From Polytrichum commune (Eukaryota > Streptophyta > Polytrichopsida > Polytrichales > Polytrichaceae), in NCBI GenBank assembly GCA_950295325.1, contig OX485807.1, forward strand, positions 20,805,666 through 20,869,665: a stretch of DNA of 64,000 nucleotides, written 5' to 3'. Both the position numbers and the translations under genes were made by a program. Each line of letters opens with the position of its first letter. The first letter of the stretch is position 1. Positions 1 to 11,731 of the stretch are shown one piece after another. The notes below the pieces were generated by a model. It saw only the letters and a program-made list of their open reading frames with translations, had not been told where the DNA came from and made no database searches.

Positions 1-498
1 TTTATGTTTTTTACCAGTTACCTTCATCCGTAAGTGTTGATGAAAATTGAACATCAATCCTTACGAATGCACTTGAATTGTTTGCTACGAGTCTATCTTA
101 TTTGACATGAAAAAAATGTAAAGTGGCAATAAAACTTGACTCGCAATCTATGTGGTGGGGATTGTTATTTTTTATACACAGAACATGAACTAGTAATACG
201 CATCCAATTTCTGCAACCCTTAATTTCATTGACACAAGGAAACCAGGAGAGACATTAAGACAAAACCCTGAAGTAGGAGGTAAAAAAACCCAAGAAGTGT
301 AGTCAATCAGATATACTCCCAGCTCAAAACACTCGAGGTTTAAAGCCGATCATGACGCCCAAGAATTTTGTGGGTGTCAAAAACTCTGGACTCTATTCCA
401 AAACTATGAAGGGTAGAATCATATGCGAGGAGAAAGATCAAAGGTAATGCAGATGCATAAAAACTATTCAACATTCTTGACAGTCAAGATGATCATAC

Positions 499-799
499 CT
501 GCTCTTATTAAATACCGGAACGATTGTTGCTTAATCTTTAGCCCATTCCCTGATGCTCCTGCGATTCGCCTAACTCCATAGAACCCCGAACTACAAGAAT
601 TACAAACTAGCAGACTCCGAAGCGCCATCTTCTTCAACGACTGCGGCTGGCGACCGGCTAAAACCCTTCCATCTTCCGCAGAGTATCTCCCATTTCGACC
701 TGTTGGCGGCTTCCTTCTACTGCCATTCAATGACGAAATTTTTGATGCGCATGTCTCTATTGTAATGCTCCGTTGTGGGATTTGTTGCAATCCTAACAT
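499..799 (-). CDS. Probable first coding exon of an unidentified gene (partial, runs off left edge)
   Basis: An open frame starts with ATG at 799 and is followed by a good splice donor (GCAG then GTATGA, intron starting at 498). The frame is rich in Arg, Lys and Ser, has no recognisable domain, and contains a second Met (MALRSLLV) about 58 residues in. The stretch after that Met resembles an organellar targeting peptide, so translation might begin there. No acceptor could be assigned with confidence to the left; a candidate TTGCAG lies near 210-220, but the frame after it is not convincing, so the rest of the gene is probably outside the window. I do not recognise the product. Composition and donor favour a real exon over a chance frame, but a non-coding transcript is possible. 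Confidence 0.3.
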
Positions 800-1249
800 T
801 CTGTAAATAAATCCTTCAATTCCACCTAACCCACCTAAACCCTAAAATTTGTGTCGGAATTTTCCAATGACTACAATATCAATTGTCTGCAAGGGAAAAA
901 AACGGGGGGGGGGGAAGCAATATGTGAGACTGGTGAATTATCTGCAACAACCGCCCACTCTCTTAAAAAAAACATTCATATCAACAGAAGACAATGTGAG
1001 TAGATAATCGATATTTATATTAGTGTTTTTTTTTACTATTCTAATAATGACATTTGCAGTTGAAACGGAAAAAAATTGTCTGCATCTATCAGTCAAGGAA
1101 GATGCTTAATGATGATGCCTCCTTCTCCACACATGCATCAGGTCGAGTTTGGGAGTAGGAAATGTGGTTTATCAATTCACACAGAAACACAACCTTCTGT
1201 CAGGGCTCAATAATTTAAGTCTTGACTCCGGTTGCAATTACCCAGGTGA
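800..1249. other. Intergenic, no gene seen
   Basis: AT-rich sequence upstream of the minus-strand exon. It holds an 11-bp G run at 904-914 and a CCTAAACCCTAAAA telobox-like sequence near 831-845 that could belong to the promoter of the minus-strand gene. No convincing coding frame on either strand. Confidence 0.4.
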
Positions 1250-2290
1250 ACAATTCGAGAGACATGAGTGACAAATCACCATGGTCAAGAACAGGATAAG
1301 AATATATAAAACCTGCTAGATGGAAGCTTAATTTAACGAACTTACTTCACCCCACTCCATCACAAAGGCTTGATACTTAGAAAAAAAAAAAAATTAAAAT
1401 TAAACTCTACTGCTTGAAGCAATATCACACATTCTATGCACGAATTAGAGGTTTCCTGAAGTACCTATATCTGTTTAAACTTCACATCCGACAGGAAGAA
1501 TAAGCATTTGAGCTTCCATGTAATAATTCCAAAAATAATGCCTACATCCATCTTAATGCCTACCTACCCATCTTAAAATCCTTGAACTTGCTGAATTAGA
1601 GATTTCCGGAAGCACATAATTCTGTTTAGAGTTTTACATCCGACAAAGAGGATTACGGGCAGTTGAGCTTCCATCTCATTCCAAGAACTCAATCCTACAC
1701 CTATCTACATGCCTACCCATCTTTAAAAAAAATCCTTGAAATTGCCGAAACCGAATCGCTTTGTGTGTGCGGTTGCAGGAAGAGCAGATTGCAAAGAATT
1801 GATGATAAACATACCTTGAACAAAAATTCTCCCCTAACTAATCCTTTCTTCTCTTCCTCAACTTCACTGTCCAATCTTCAAAAATCGTAAGTAACATGAG
1901 GGACTCGGCCTACAACCAATCTCACAGATTCCTTCAGAAAGAAAAGGTCCCTCTCTCTTCTCTTCCTCAAAACCGACCTCGATGGAATCCACAATTTCAC
2001 TCTTCAGCTCTTGAAGAGGGACTCGACCCACAACCAATTTCGCAGATTAAGTAGCACTTCGAGAGAGAGAGAGAAGTTGTGAGAGCGCGTGCGGCAGGTG
2101 AGCAAGTTGAAGGAGTCGTGTGTAAGCGGTTGGCAGGGGGAGTGAGCGCGGAGCTAATAATAAGGGAGGCGAAGCCAATTGACGGTCAAATTGTGAAAGA
2201 CTAGGCTCAAAAGATGCGCGGAGTGAAAAGGCCCACTCGAGCTGGTGCCACAAGCACGGCTATGGCGGAAAAGCGCAAGAGTATCAATCG
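1250..2290 (-). repeat. Repeat K, copy A (paralogous to 18080-19640)
   Basis: This block is collinear with 18080-19640. Shared landmarks include GACATGAGTGA, CATGGTCAAGAACAGGA / CGTGGTCAAGAACAGGA, AGCATTTGAGC, AACATACCTTG followed by AATTCTCCC, CTCAAAAGATGCG and GGCTATGGCGG. Within it a segment of about 165 bp is tandemly duplicated (about 1438-1600 and 1601-1760). On the minus strand AACATACCTTG reads CAAG then GTATGTT, a splice-donor consensus, and it is kept in both paralogues. In both places the block lies upstream of a minus-strand coding exon. It may be a duplicated 5' region with a leader intron, or a dispersed repeat. Boundaries are approximate. Confidence 0.6.
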
Positions 2291-4812
2291 GAACTAGCAA
2301 CAACTGAAGTTACACATGGCGAAAGGGCTCCAACTTAGTTAACCCATGATGGGTGAATGCGTGCCTCTTGGCGCCTCAGGATTGGTCCACGTGGACCCAT
2401 GGGTGGCCACCTAGGATTCAAGGTCGAGGTTCACTTTTATTCTATTAGCGCCCATTTCACCCCTAATAACAAGGTAAGGTAAGGTAAGGTATGTGGGTGT
2501 TAAGGTATGAGCGTGTTATTTGGTTCATTTTTCATGTTCTCCAACTTCTACCGATTAGATTTACAACCCCCCCCCCCCCAAAAAAAAACCCCTCATGTTG
2601 CATTAGCAAATCTTCGATGAAGCATGTGTAAAAACCATATTGAAAATTGGACCTTTCTTTGATTTAGTTATGGTTATTAGAAACACATGTTTGTTGATTT
2701 CTTAATGGGATACATAGGTCCTCCTAGTTGTATTCATAGTCCACTCTCGTTTGAACATGTGTATTTATGATATTTTATCTTTGATCTTGACCGAACCACA
2801 TACCAATCAAATCTAGGGGTCTGATTAAGAAAACGAGTCACTTAAGACCCATCTACCTTAGGGTGAGTTGCTATGTATGCCACTCGCCCATTAGGTTTTA
2901 GAAAATAGTGGGTTGGATATGTTCTCATGAAGATAACAAAACCAACCAATCAACCAACCAACCACAAACTAGTTGCCTACTAGAATGTGGAGGGCAATGA
3001 CCATGGGCCAAAAGACTTTCATGTGTCCACTAAATACTTGAAAATAACAATATTTGGTTGGCACATACAAACACTATCCCACCATATTCCATCTGCATTT
3101 GTCCTTATTCCAACTAGAGTATGGTGGGCGAGCGGCATATACAACAAGTTAGCCTTAGTCACCCTTAGTCAATTACTTTTCTTAATCAACCCCCTGTGTC
3201 TAAGTGGTGGTGGTCTGGTGAGGATCAAAGAACAAACACCATAGAATATACATGTTTAAAATAGATTGGCCTACATTTTGCAAGCTTTGTTAATTGCATA
3301 TAGTGAACACAATTGGGAAGACCTGCGTATTCAATTCAAGAATCAACATGGCATGCACTTCCGATAGTCATCACTAAATAAGGAGGATCCAATTTTCAAC
3401 CTGATCTTTGCTAATAATGTAGATTTGCTAGGGCAACAAAAGTTTTTTTTGTTTAAATATGATTAGTAGAGGTTGGAGAACATGAGAACCGAATTACACC
3501 CACGTACCTTAGACATGTGTAATTCAAATACTTTTCTCTGTCCACCTACTTCTCATAGGATACGAAACAAAAAGTGTGAGATGATTAGTAAATCCAAATT
3601 GCTCATGTAGACATTTGCCTCATTATAATGAACACATGTACATTATTCATCATCAAAGTAAAGATTATCGTGTTCATGAAGTGGTTGTAACGTCTCCCCA
3701 AATTATGTTCATTATTGAGCTTAGAATGGTTGGCATATTTTGAGCATGTAGTCTAGTATGTTTGAAACACATGTCTTCTTGGTGTTTGTTCTTATATTTA
3801 CACCTAACAACAAATCACCCAAATAAAGGTGTCCAAATGATTGATGTGTTGGATTTATGGTACAACTATCTTAAATGCCCAAGCTCATTTTTATATAAGC
3901 TTTCACAACACCTACCAAGGGTTGGGCGAAAACATTAATTACTATGTAGAGTTTGGAGATTGTAATTTCTGGTCCCACTAACATCTAAATCTGGGTCAAA
4001 GATCTCCATGCATGTCAGTTTATTATGGATGATTTAGAGTCAAACCTACAGAGGCATGTTTATCTCAAACCCCCTTTGGTAGGTGCTAGGAAACCAAACC
4101 CTAGGTTTTTGCTTTGGTTTCAATAGACATTCCACATGTCCACAAAGTTGTGAATGATTATTACTATCTAATTACATCCACATGATTATAATGCTCCAAA
4201 TCTTTACAAGCTTCTTACATTCAATTTCTACGACTATGGCATCCTTATTTGTATACACCCCCTTATGTATACTATGAATGCTAATGGCTCTTGAAAAAAT
4301 CATCCATTCAAATGCATTATTTCATTTTAAATATTAGATTCTCATTTTTGACATTTTTTTGATTAAAAATATATATATATCGTATTGAGATAAGCATGTA
4401 TATAGAGGTGTATGTCTCTATTGTAAGTCGAAAGTTATTCAAATGCATAATATTTTCAATGCAATAGAAATATTGAAACCTTTGATGTTATTTGTGGGTT
4501 GGTAAAGAATATGCACTCACGATACTATCCCCAATGACTTTAGGGCAAAAATAAGGTCAATAGTGTGGCCCACAAATCTATCACAATTAGTGTAATTTGT
4601 GTATGGACAAAAATGGGAAGTTATTGATCCAATTCTCTCTCTCTCTCTTAATAGGAAAATCTCTCTAAGTTCAATGGGGAACCGGTCATTGGATGTGCTT
4701 GGTATCCAATGGATGAAATATGCTTGGTGTTTGGATGAAATATGGTTTCTACTGGATGAACACCGATTGCAAACCACCATTGTTCTCTTAAAGTTTTATC
4801 TAATGAGTTTTA
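2291..4812. other. Intergenic, no gene seen
   Basis: AT-rich DNA with only short frames. It contains a pentanucleotide array (AAGGT, about 2472-2495), a 13-bp C run at 2567-2579, an (AT)n patch near 4369-4380 and a (CT)n patch near 4635-4648. Nothing else could be supported. Confidence 0.5.
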
Positions 4813-5347
4813 GGACTGCTTTACACCTAGAGGCCGGGCCAATTCGTTGTGTAAGAGGCTTAAAATCCTCACTTGTGATTGACCAAAAGGCTGAAATCGG
4901 TCCCAACCCCTTTACACCTAGAGGCTCGGCCGATTTAGTGGTATGAATTTTTAAATCAAAAAATGCATGGTATGACACGGCCCAAGCTCATTGATATGGG
5001 TGCACCCAAAATGGAAGGCCAATTCTTGGCCTCGGGGCCAATGTCAAATTTCAATAAAATAAACTTTATTTAATAAGATATGATTTTTTTAGCAAACCAT
5101 ATCCATTGGATTGTGTGGGAATATGAACGGCTTTATGCTAGATTATGCTAAATCCGTTGGATTATGCTAGATTTGTTGAATCGGCCTAGCTTCTTGGCCC
5201 TAGGGCCTTTACATATGGAAAAATTAGCCCTCATTATAATCTTATTATAATGTGTAGTTGAGGCTAGCCTCCAACCCAAAAGAGGCTGAAATTTCATGCA
5301 ATCGGCCTCAAGGGGAATTGGCCCGGCCTCTAGGTGTAAAGCGACCC
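4813..5347. mobile_element. MITE family A, copy 1 (Tourist/PIF-Harbinger-like)
   Basis: A 535-bp non-coding element flanked by a 3-bp duplication TTA (4810-4812 and 5348-5350). The terminal inverted repeats share CTTTACACCTAGAGGCCGGG (4819 onward; inverse copy ends at 5341), with outermost bases GGACTG on the left and GGGTCG on the inverted right. The left TIR motif recurs internally in the same orientation near 4910. A TWA target duplication with GGG/GGC-type termini is the signature of PIF/Harbinger-derived Tourist MITEs. No transposase is encoded, so it must be mobilised in trans. Confidence 0.8.
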
Positions 5348-5806
5348 TTAGTTAACACCAAGGAAATGATGAGGCCGCATGCTATCATTGTAAAGAAGAG
5401 ATGTTCTTATCACATACAACCATACCTCTCATTCATCCATCGAGAAAACCCTAAAATAGTATGCAACCTTGTCATCCACATACATGTCATGTGTAATTCT
5501 AGATGACCTATGGCGAAGAGGCGGTGACGCTATCTGTGTTCATGAGCCGAGTGGCACTCTCTGCACAGAGAGGCAAGCATTAAGATAGACGTACCTACGA
5601 ATGAAACATTATGAAATCAATTTTTTTTGTACAAGTCACCAAGATATCCAACATTGATTATCATGGAGCTATAAAACCGTGAGACGTAACCAACTTGTAA
5701 ATGTGTAAGCATCAAGAATAACATAAGCACGAGTTGTTAAAACTTCAATCAAGATTTCCACTGAAAAAGTCTTTTTCTCTACCACCTCTCCAAGGCACTT
5801 TCCCTT
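5348..5806. other. Intergenic, one MITE end
   Basis: The tract near 5398-5450 (CATACCTCTCATTCATCC) matches the terminal repeat of MITE family H seen whole at 21041 and 41111, so it is probably a solo end. No gene seen. Confidence 0.35.
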
Positions 5807-8300
5807 TCATGAGTTGCGTACTTGCGGACATGAGATTAAGTATAGGTCCAATGCCTCTACATCCACCTCCAACATTGTACCTTTCTTTTGAAAAACAATT
5901 CTAACTCTGGATTCGAACATATCGACAACATGGAGGGGAAACGGCAAGTCTGTGAACCATACACAAACATTAAAAGGGGTGAAGAATTGATTCAATAAAA
6001 ACATATGAATGTAATGCAGAAGTGTATATTAAAGCATGACATGCATGTAGAGTGTAGGATGTACCGTCAAAGATGTGTCCAATGGAGAACATAACAACAA
6101 CTTGTGGAAACCCCACCAATCCTTCCGCAACACAAAATCATAATGGGCCACAACTGTCCTCACATCGTCCCTAACATCCTTTTTCTCAGGGACAAATAAT
6201 AACAAATAACAAATGGCTATCATCAATGAGATGTACAAAAGCAAATTCAAATAGGGCCTCAATGTTCTCATTCTTGTACACATTCCAATAATGAATGTTA
6301 GTAGGAGGCAAGGACATATTAGGTAAAAGAAAGCCCTCTAGTAAGTCACCCATTATTAAATCAACCCTCCAAATGAGCAAGCCTCTGTAGACACATTTAT
6401 ATTTTGTTTGAAGTTCACCTAAAAACAAAGGATCAAAGCAACAATTCAAACTAATAGCATAATATTTGGCATGTAGTAAAATATTAAAATACAAAAAATC
6501 ACTTTCACAAAAGTATAATATACTAACATTCTTCACAAATTCGAATATTTTCATTATTAAAGAGTTCTAATCCGCATCATTATTCATCATTGTTGGAATC
6601 GATGCCTTCTCCAACAAGATGGAACAAGGTATCCCATAAGGTAAAAACATTACTCACAATGGCTTTTGGTAGTGCAAAGTACACAAAGTGGGAAGAGGCA
6701 TAAATGTATTCTACGAAGATGGAGCAGGAGTGGGGGTTGAATGAATAGGAAAAGATGCGGTTGGATTAGAGTTAGGTGGAACAATAATAACATGAGAAGC
6801 ACTCTCTTCGGTCTTTACACCACGTTTTCATTTTTTTTCCATCTAAATGTACCTCTTTCTTTGCCACCTCATCCTCTATCATATGAATATCATCTGCATA
6901 TAACTCTGTTGGACATGCTTGCTTCATAGCTAGTCTCCTCTTTCTTTGTAGTATGAAATGGAAGAGGACACTCTATTACTTCAATGTTGGAAAATCCTAG
7001 ATTTTTATTTGTGTTGCGGAGAAAATACAAATGGTTGCTAAACCTATCAACCCAATATGCGAAATTACTTGATTCAAGGACGTTGAAGGATATTGCATTA
7101 GAAGCCAATAGCTCGCGTTATTTAAAAGTACCTATTTCAAAACCATTTAAATAAGATTAGGTCAAGCTTGGGATAGTATTGATTATATCCTTGGAAACAA
7201 TAGGAAAAGAAATGGGAAAATGAAATGTTATTTGTAATAAGTCTTTTTATAGCAAGCCTCCACCATAGACTTTACTAAAGATACTATATTTGGTGAAATG
7301 CATTCAATGCATTCATCCCATTGAAAAAAAGTTGGAAGTACTTTGTCCACAACAAAATGAGTCATTTCTCAATTTAAGCAAAATGTCATAAGACGGGGAC
7401 ATTCCAATTGACTTTTCCTCCATGCCCTTTTCCATATTTTTAAATTCTTTCACAAAGCCATCCTCCAACTGTAGAATACAACAAACATAAGTATCACAAC
7501 AACAAACTAAACTACTTAAGATACCATATTGAAATTTTTGAAAAGGTAAAGGACTACATGTGCCCAAAAATACTTTTTTATTAAACCATCTTTCAAACTC
7601 TTTCTCCTTGACATCCCTCAATGGACCGTAGTGACTCTCGGGATATGTAACTTGACTTCCACCAGTGCAACCATTTCACCTTGAACACAGACTCTACTGA
7701 TGAGTTACAAACATTTGTAGTGTTTTAAGTGTCATGTCAAGATCCAAACAAACTCCAACGTGTTGGTTGATCTACACATAACAAGATGTCAATAAATAAA
7801 TGACTAATATAAACTTAGGATATTGACCATCACAAAATGAAACAAAGTAACTGATCTCACCCAAGAAGTCCACACCACTCATTGGATTAGCAACAACCAC
7901 AAGTTTTCGAACTCCTTCCTACAAATAAATATTATTACTCTTTTGGCTGCATTTTGTAAGGTGTCCTATCTTTCTTCTACCGTCCTTGATTAAAGAGGGG
8001 TTTTCTCATTGTTTTTACGAGATTCATTTTCAATCACTGAAGTTATTTCACACTACACATAAAACAATCACTACATGAGACCCAAATCATTAATGTAAAC
8101 TAATTAACATACAAGAATAAAGAACAAAAACAACACACACCTTCTAAACAATGGCGTGAAGGCCTCTAATTTGAAAGTATACCATGTACCCTTCTTACCC
8201 TTCTTAAGACATTTTGCATATTGATAAGAAGAAATAATGCGTTTGAAATCCTTTAATTCTATGATTCCAAACTCCTCACTCGATGAAGTTTACAAACCAA
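5807..8300 (-). pseudogene. Decayed multi-exon gene of unknown function (possibly transposon-borne)
   Basis: Several minus-strand open stretches look like exons of one gene. A tract at about 8288-8141 (SSSEEFGIIELKDFKRIISS) ends at AGAAG followed by GTGTGT and a TATGTGTAG acceptor about 90 bp on. Next come a piece near 7925-7860 (VRKLVVVANPMSGVDFLGEI), the frame 7690-7313 (YPESHYGPLRDVKEKEFERW), 7108-6890, 6554-6186 and 6283-6029. The last two are one protein broken by a frameshift: one frame ends in DDSHLLFVIICP and the overlapping frame resumes with PEKKDVRDDVRTVVAHYDFV. In-frame stops interrupt other pieces. The DDSH..FVI stretch faintly recalls the His-Trp region of Ulp1-type peptidases carried by plant transposons, but no full catalytic triad was found. 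I do not recognise the family. Confidence 0.35.
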
Positions 8301-8601
8301 GTTTATTTTAACATGCTCATTTTCAGTTGATCTAAAGAAGACAACAATGAAATACATGAAAGGTGGTCATAAATTGATTCACACCAAAGTCCATACAAGT
8401 TAAGAAGTGAAAATAAGATTAAAAAAAACACACACACAAATTGATATCATGCATTGCATTTAAGAAAACACCTACCGAACGAGTTCGTTCAAGTACTATA
8501 CGATCAACCGAGTAGTATCATTTTGGATTTTGATGTTGAAAGAAACCTATCAATATGTCGATATATCAAGCTATACCATGATGGTTAGCCTCCCAAATCC
8601 T

Positions 8602-9168
8602 TAGCATCATCTAATAATAATATGAACTCCTGCCCTCCTTAGAGGGCCGGCGTGAATAGAGTGTCTGTTCGTTCCGACAATGAGCCCTTGCCCACAGGGC
8701 GAAGGGTCATTGGTGCGGGACTACTCCCCCCTTTCGGGAATAGACACTTTAGTAACCTTATATAAGAATAATAACCCTGGACTGGAGAGTTTGGTGACAT
8801 GTGAGTATGGGTTGGTATCGGTTAGTCTTGGTGACGGCGAGACATGAGTTCCCGAAAGATTGGAGCATTGGTGTATTATTTGACGGAGGTTTGTTTTTAT
8901 TTATTTTTATTTTATTTTAATTATTATTATTGATCAAGGGGTAGTGGTTGGTTATTTTCTATTTTCCTTTTATGCAAGATAATGGATCCGGCATGTTGGA
9001 TGGCGATGGTGTTGATTTCTTTGAATGCTTGTCTGATGTTAGTTTCTGGTATTTTAAGATTTGTTTCGAGGAGTTTCATTGAAGGGATGTGTGTGGTGCC
9101 TCTAGCACCTGCTGTTATGACTATGAGTGGGTCTACTTTCCATCCGAGGTTTGTGATAGCATCATCTA
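8602..9168 (-). mobile_element. 5'-truncated LINE (non-LTR retrotransposon) with 12-bp TSD
   Basis: A perfect 12-bp target-site duplication TAGCATCATCTA lies at 8602-8613 and 9157-9168. The insert (8614-9156) reads on the minus strand: end of a reverse-transcriptase ORF (stop at 8927-8929), a 3' UTR, a terminal hairpin (GCCGGCCCTC loop GAGGGCAGG near 8633-8660) and an ATT-type microsatellite tail abutting the TSD. Severe 5' truncation is typical of target-primed reverse transcription. The same terminal sequence (CGAACAGACACTCTATTCAC plus hairpin) occurs in the 120-bp retroposon at 55049-55168. Confidence 0.85.
8927..9156 (-). pseudogene. C-terminal fragment of LINE reverse transcriptase ORF2
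   Basis: About 76 codons remain, beginning inside the ORF at the truncation point (ITNLGWKVDPLIVITAGARG) and ending HKRKIENNQPLPLDQ-stop. The pattern of a W followed by PLIVITAGARG, a THIPSMKLLE stretch, a helix with QAFKEI, and a terminal LHKRK matches the region downstream of the catalytic core in non-LTR retrotransposon ORF2 proteins, as I recall the family. Catalytic motifs (including the FADD box) are absent because of the truncation, so the fragment cannot be functional. Confidence 0.7.
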
Positions 9169-10151
9169 CCTAAGGTAGGCTTGAACTAGTACTTCCAATT
9201 GACCACACAATCGGGCTCCAACCTCAGTCGGGATTAGGAATGCGAAAATTAAAGTGTAGTGTAATCTCCCACTTAAGTACGCATTCCAGTTAAGTGCGCA
9301 ATTTTTTTTGGACAAAAATCAGGGTTCATACTTTATTGTTTGAAAATGTCATGCAGAGTCATTTGCCGCAAATGCATGAGTTTTTTATGCTTGATATTCA
9401 ATGTCAGTTTGTTAACGTTTCCACGAAACACCTCAAATGATCATCGTAGTTTATCATACATTTGTTTAGCTTCCGTTTGAACATCAGAACAAAGCAATTG
9501 GTCATCAATGTCGAGGACACTGTTGTGTAGAGCTTCAAAGCCTTTGAAGTCGGTAGCACTTTTAGATTCATAAATATCTTGATAGGTTGGATTTCGTCAT
9601 CGATAGGTGGTTCTTCTTCAATTTGCATCATTTCTAGAACTTCATCAACGTCCTCCAACATAACAACACAATATTCTTCGTTGTTTGCATCATCGATATT
9701 TTTAGAACCGCTCATTTCTTTTGGTTCGATGGAAATTTGCAAAGTACACACCTACCAACTAAGTCGGCACCAACGACTCCAGTTCAAAGGGCGTACTTAA
9801 GCGGGAGAGTACTGTAGTGTAATTGGTCCAACCTTGTCAAGATAAAAGCGTGTATGCATCAAGCTTATTATACCCAAGCTTTCTTTCCACATGCGTTCCA
9901 TAGGCCATGAACGGGGAGAACCGACCGCTAGTTACATATAAACTTGTGGAGTTTGACAAATAACCGGGTCAAATTCAAGACTTCAGGAAGATTACCAATC
10001 CATTTAGAGGATTTTACATACTATTCCTCAATTTAATAGAGACAATTTGAAAGATGTCAACATGTAAGTGGTTAGTCTTTGAGAACTCTGATATGGCGCA
10101 AAAATCTCCCCGGACACTGTCCACAAGTGAGTGGGTGCAGTATGGTTATAC
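9169..10151. other. Intergenic with one acidic open frame on the minus strand
   Basis: A 115-codon minus frame (9751-9404) has an acidic first half (CVVMLEDVDEVLEMMQIEEE, then PPIDDEIQPI) and a basic second half (FKRKLNKCMINYDDHLRCF). It reads more like protein than chance, but has no recognised domain. Acidic stretches like this occur beside transposase domains, so it may be transposon debris. The rest is unremarkable. Confidence 0.3.
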
Positions 10152-10154
10152 TCA

Positions 10155-10916
10155 GGGGCCACTTCACACACAAGCCAAGAATCACTATATTCGCTAATTG
10201 GAGACTTTGGAAAGTCTCAAAATAAACTTACCTCATAGTTTGGGATGCAATATTGTGAACGTGGGGAACATTGGTAATGAACTTTCTACATATTCATGCA
10301 TGAGGAGTATATATTTCTAAATATAGCAAGTATCTATATCATAATCAAAACATGCACTAAACACAATATCGGACTTGAAGTCCTTGATTAGTCTCCAAAT
10401 CATGAAATAGTCTCCAATTAACGAATACAGTGATAAGAGCCGTGACCATGAAATGGTGAGAGCCCAAAAGAAAGGGCCGTCCCAACACACTTCCAAAATC
10501 ATGTAGTGTGGTCATGGATCCTCAAGTGTAGAGTGAAGTCATATGGGACCGTGCCCTCAACCAAATGTTATTTCAAAGAATTTCTATTCATGCGGGTTCT
10601 CACACACGATAAAATAGAATAAATCAACGGTCGTGAGCATTCTGAGTGCCATGGTCTCCCGGTTTTGTGTTCGGCCTATCTCCAAGAGCTGGCTTTTGAA
10701 AATATTCCAAGTGACCATGAAACATGATCCATTCGATGCCATGTGGGAATCCATCCATGTAGACTTTACATCCATCTTGCAGTTCACATACTCCATTGGT
10801 CCCTCAAGCGTAGTGTGAAGCAACAAACTTGGACCGGCTCCGCCATTTCCACCAATGAGAGTGCTTGAAGTACAACGGTCACGGGCTCTCAGTCTCGTGT
10901 GTGTGAAGTGGCCCCC
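10155..10916 (-). mobile_element. MITE family D, copy 1 (PIF/Harbinger-like), interrupted by MITE E1
   Basis: The terminal repeats read GGGGCCACTTCACACACAAG on the left (10155) and, inverted, GGGGGCCACTTCACACACAC from 10916. A 3-bp duplication TCA flanks the element (10152-10154, 10917-10919). Apart from the 254-bp insertion at 10181-10434 it is collinear, in reverse orientation, with 47275-47764. Termini of the form GG-CC-CTT-CACAC resemble those of families A and F, suggesting related transposases. No coding capacity; the short frames inside are by-products. Confidence 0.75.
10181..10434. mobile_element. MITE family E, copy 1, 4-bp TSD AAGA
   Basis: A 254-bp element with termini ATCACTATATTCGCTAATTG and, inverted, ATCACTGTATTCGTTAATTG, continuing into GGAGACT, inserted in MITE D1. 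It is flanked by AAGA (10177-10180 and 10435-10438). The uninterrupted D2 copy reads CAAGCCAAGAGCC at the same point (reverse complement, near 47742), so exactly 4 bp were duplicated. The subterminal GGAGACT motif is repeated inside the right arm. No coding capacity. Confidence 0.85.
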
Positions 10917-11196
10917 TCACTGCAGTTTCAGAGTTGGCTTCGAAATCGGTGGCAGGAAGGTTCACTTGTGGCCAACAATTATTCTTTTCCAAATCTGCCC
11001 AGCTGACCGGGCTATATAAAATCAAATCAAATAATAACATGCAACCAACAATATTATTATTATTTTTTCGGTCATCTTGATGTTGTAGACACTTGGTAGC
11101 TGACTCCATGAATTCCAAGTGAGCTCTTTACTGCGTGATTGACGCTTAGGATTGAGACTTAAGTCCGGTCCTGCATCACTACACTGTTTTGTCTAA
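10917..11196. other. Intergenic, nothing seen
   Basis: Short spacer between MITEs D1 and A2. It includes an ATT-rich patch near 11050-11070. No gene. Confidence 0.5.
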
Positions 11197-11728
11197 GGGC
11201 GCTTTACACCTAGAGGCCAGGCCAATTCGTTGTGTAAGAGGTTTGAAATCCTCACTTGTGATTGGCCAAAAGGCTGAAATTGGCCCCAACCCCTTTACAT
11301 CTAGAGGCTGGGCTGATGATTTGGTGGTATGAATATTTTAATAAAAAAATGCATGATCTGACACGGCCTGAGCTCGTTGAATTAGGTGCACCCAAAATGG
11401 AGGGTCAATTCTTGGCTTCGGGGTCAATGTCAAATTTCAATAAAATTTCAATAAAATAATAATATTTTTTCAACGAACCATACCATTGGATTATGTGGGA
11501 ATATGAACGGCTTTATGCTAGATTATGCAAGATCCGTTGGATTATGCTAGATTTATTGAATCAGCCTAGCTTCTTGGTCCGAAGGCCTTCACATATGGGA
11601 AAAATTGGCCCCCATTATAATCTTATTCTAATGTGTAGTTGAAGCCGGCCTCCAACCCAAAAGGGGCTAAAATTTCATGCAATCGGCCTCAAGGGGAATT
11701 GGCCCGGCCTCTAGGTGTAAAACAACCC
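11197..11728. mobile_element. MITE family A, copy 2 (Tourist/PIF-Harbinger-like)
   Basis: A 532-bp element collinear with 4813-5347 at high identity. The target duplication TAA lies at 11194-11196 and 11729-11731. Termini are GGGCGCTTTACACCTAGAGG on the left and GGGTTGTTTTACACCTAGAG inverted on the right. The two copies are in the same orientation and share the internal repeat of the left TIR, so that repeat predates their transposition. Confidence 0.82.
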
Positions 11729-11731
11729 TAA

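Noticed and set aside
8982-9173. 63-codon plus-strand frame
   Set aside because: Antisense to the LINE reverse-transcriptase remnant and overlapping its target duplication.
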